DNA of 64,000 bases from DASTFP01 sp963816855 (lineage in GTDB: Bacteria; Verrucomicrobiota; Verrucomicrobiia; Chthoniobacterales; Terrimicrobiaceae): assembly GCA_963816855.1 (NCBI GenBank), contig CAWFMA010000007.1, forward strand, positions 204,058 through 268,057. Direction: 5' to 3'. The translations under genes and the position numbers were made by a program. Positions 63,597 through 64,000 of this stretch are shown one piece after another. Under the pieces are notes generated by a model. That model worked only from the letters and a program-made list of their open reading frames with translations. It was not told where the DNA came from and ran no database searches. Within the stretch, counting starts at the first letter, position 1; the number at the start of each line of letters is the position of its first letter.

Positions 63597-63873
63597 TTAG
63601 AACGTGCGAGCGGCTTTGGATGCAATCTCGGCTGCCTGAGCAAAAGCCTCCTCTGCCTCGCGTTTTAGCCGCCTCCTTGCGGATGTGAAGGATTACTCGC
63701 GCCACTTGACGCGCTTCACTCTTTGTAATCTTGCTGTCAGCCCACACTTTCTGCAAGGATTTCACAAGAAGATCGCCTGGCCAACGGACACACGCTTCTC
63801 GATGGTTGCTGAGCCGTTCCGCGAGCTTGTAGAGTTCATGATATGTAAGTTCGCCATCCTCGACAATGGTGTA
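63597..63873 (-). pseudogene. Fragment of an unknown helical protein, frameshifted
   Basis: Codons from about 63873: VEDGELTYHELYKLAERLSN, LLVKSLQKVWADSKITKSEA and RQVARVILHIRKEA. After a slip near 63665 it reads KREAEEAFAQAAEIASKAAR and TF then stop. It lacks a start codon (TAG lies upstream). Clearly coding in origin; family not recognised with confidence. Confidence 0.5.
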
Positions 63874-64000
63874 ACAGGACTAGAAACTCACTTCTATCGT
63901 AATCACTCATGGCTTTTCTTTAAGGTCTTTGGCCTCGGCGGGAATGGATTCTGGACAATCCCGAGATCGGCGACCAGCTCGCACAGGCCCGAGAGCGCGG

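Overview
The window looks like a chromosomal segment of a GC-rich, Gram-negative, lipid A-making bacterium. LpxC, a LolD-type ATPase and FabF show the outer membrane. The gene set fits a free-living Verrucomicrobiota relative (Spartobacteria-like), but no 16S rRNA gene or other taxonomic anchor is present, so this placement is only an inference.

Layout. (1) 1-22.4 kb is intact and ordinary: lpxC (cut by the window edge), a cNMP-binding protein, a LolD-like ATPase, an RluA pseudouridine synthase, a small stress-type protein, a probable Asp-zincin peptidase, a sensor kinase/response regulator pair, phosphoglucomutase, a PfkB sugar kinase, a YbhN-type membrane protein and FabF. It ends in a complete LacI-controlled catabolic cluster (14.8-22.4 kb): LacI, split DhaK and DhaL, a ribose-type ABC importer (binding protein, double ATPase, permease) and a triosephosphate-isomerase paralogue. 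Three copies of CTAGAACGTT lie between the regulator and dhaK. Together the cluster predicts uptake of a small polyol or ketose, phosphorylation by DhaKL and isomerisation by the TIM paralogue. A long intergenic repeat occurs at three sites in this part.

(2) 22.4-39.5 kb mixes intact genes with wreckage. The wreckage is a frameshifted FixJ-type regulator, an ISL3 relic, an AT-rich foreign YdeI-like gene cut by an IS3 element, truncated DUF2182, VIT and 3-hydroxyacyl-CoA dehydrogenase pieces, and stubs of a histidine phosphatase and a VOC protein. The intact genes are an NDH-2-like flavoprotein, a large GH63-type hydrolase, a lipoprotein lipase, an MscS channel and a DUF4105 protein. A copy of the lipase 3' end is repeated on the far side of mscS.

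(3) 39.5-44.4 kb is one large intact gene for a 180-kDa-class NAD-glutamate dehydrogenase.

(4) 44.4-54.2 kb is an eroded mobile island: pieces of two Tn3-family transposases, a frameshifted MobF (TraI-like) helicase, an IS630 element, a broken tyrosine recombinase, a three-copy small-gene repeat, nested palindromes and a row of small unknown genes. It is followed by tRNA-Thr(TGT) and a damaged tRNA-Leu-like sequence.

(5) 54.2-64 kb has three or four intact genes (FGGY kinase, GNAT protein, an ADP-forming acyl-CoA synthetase fused to an acetyltransferase, a cNMP-binding protein). They are set among fragments of SDR, flavin monooxygenase, HtrA-like protease, VRR-NUC nuclease, a flavin reductase fused to a P-type ATPase tail, and others.

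The sharp contrast in gene integrity between the first 22 kb and the rest is itself a main observation. I found no CRISPR array and no rRNA.
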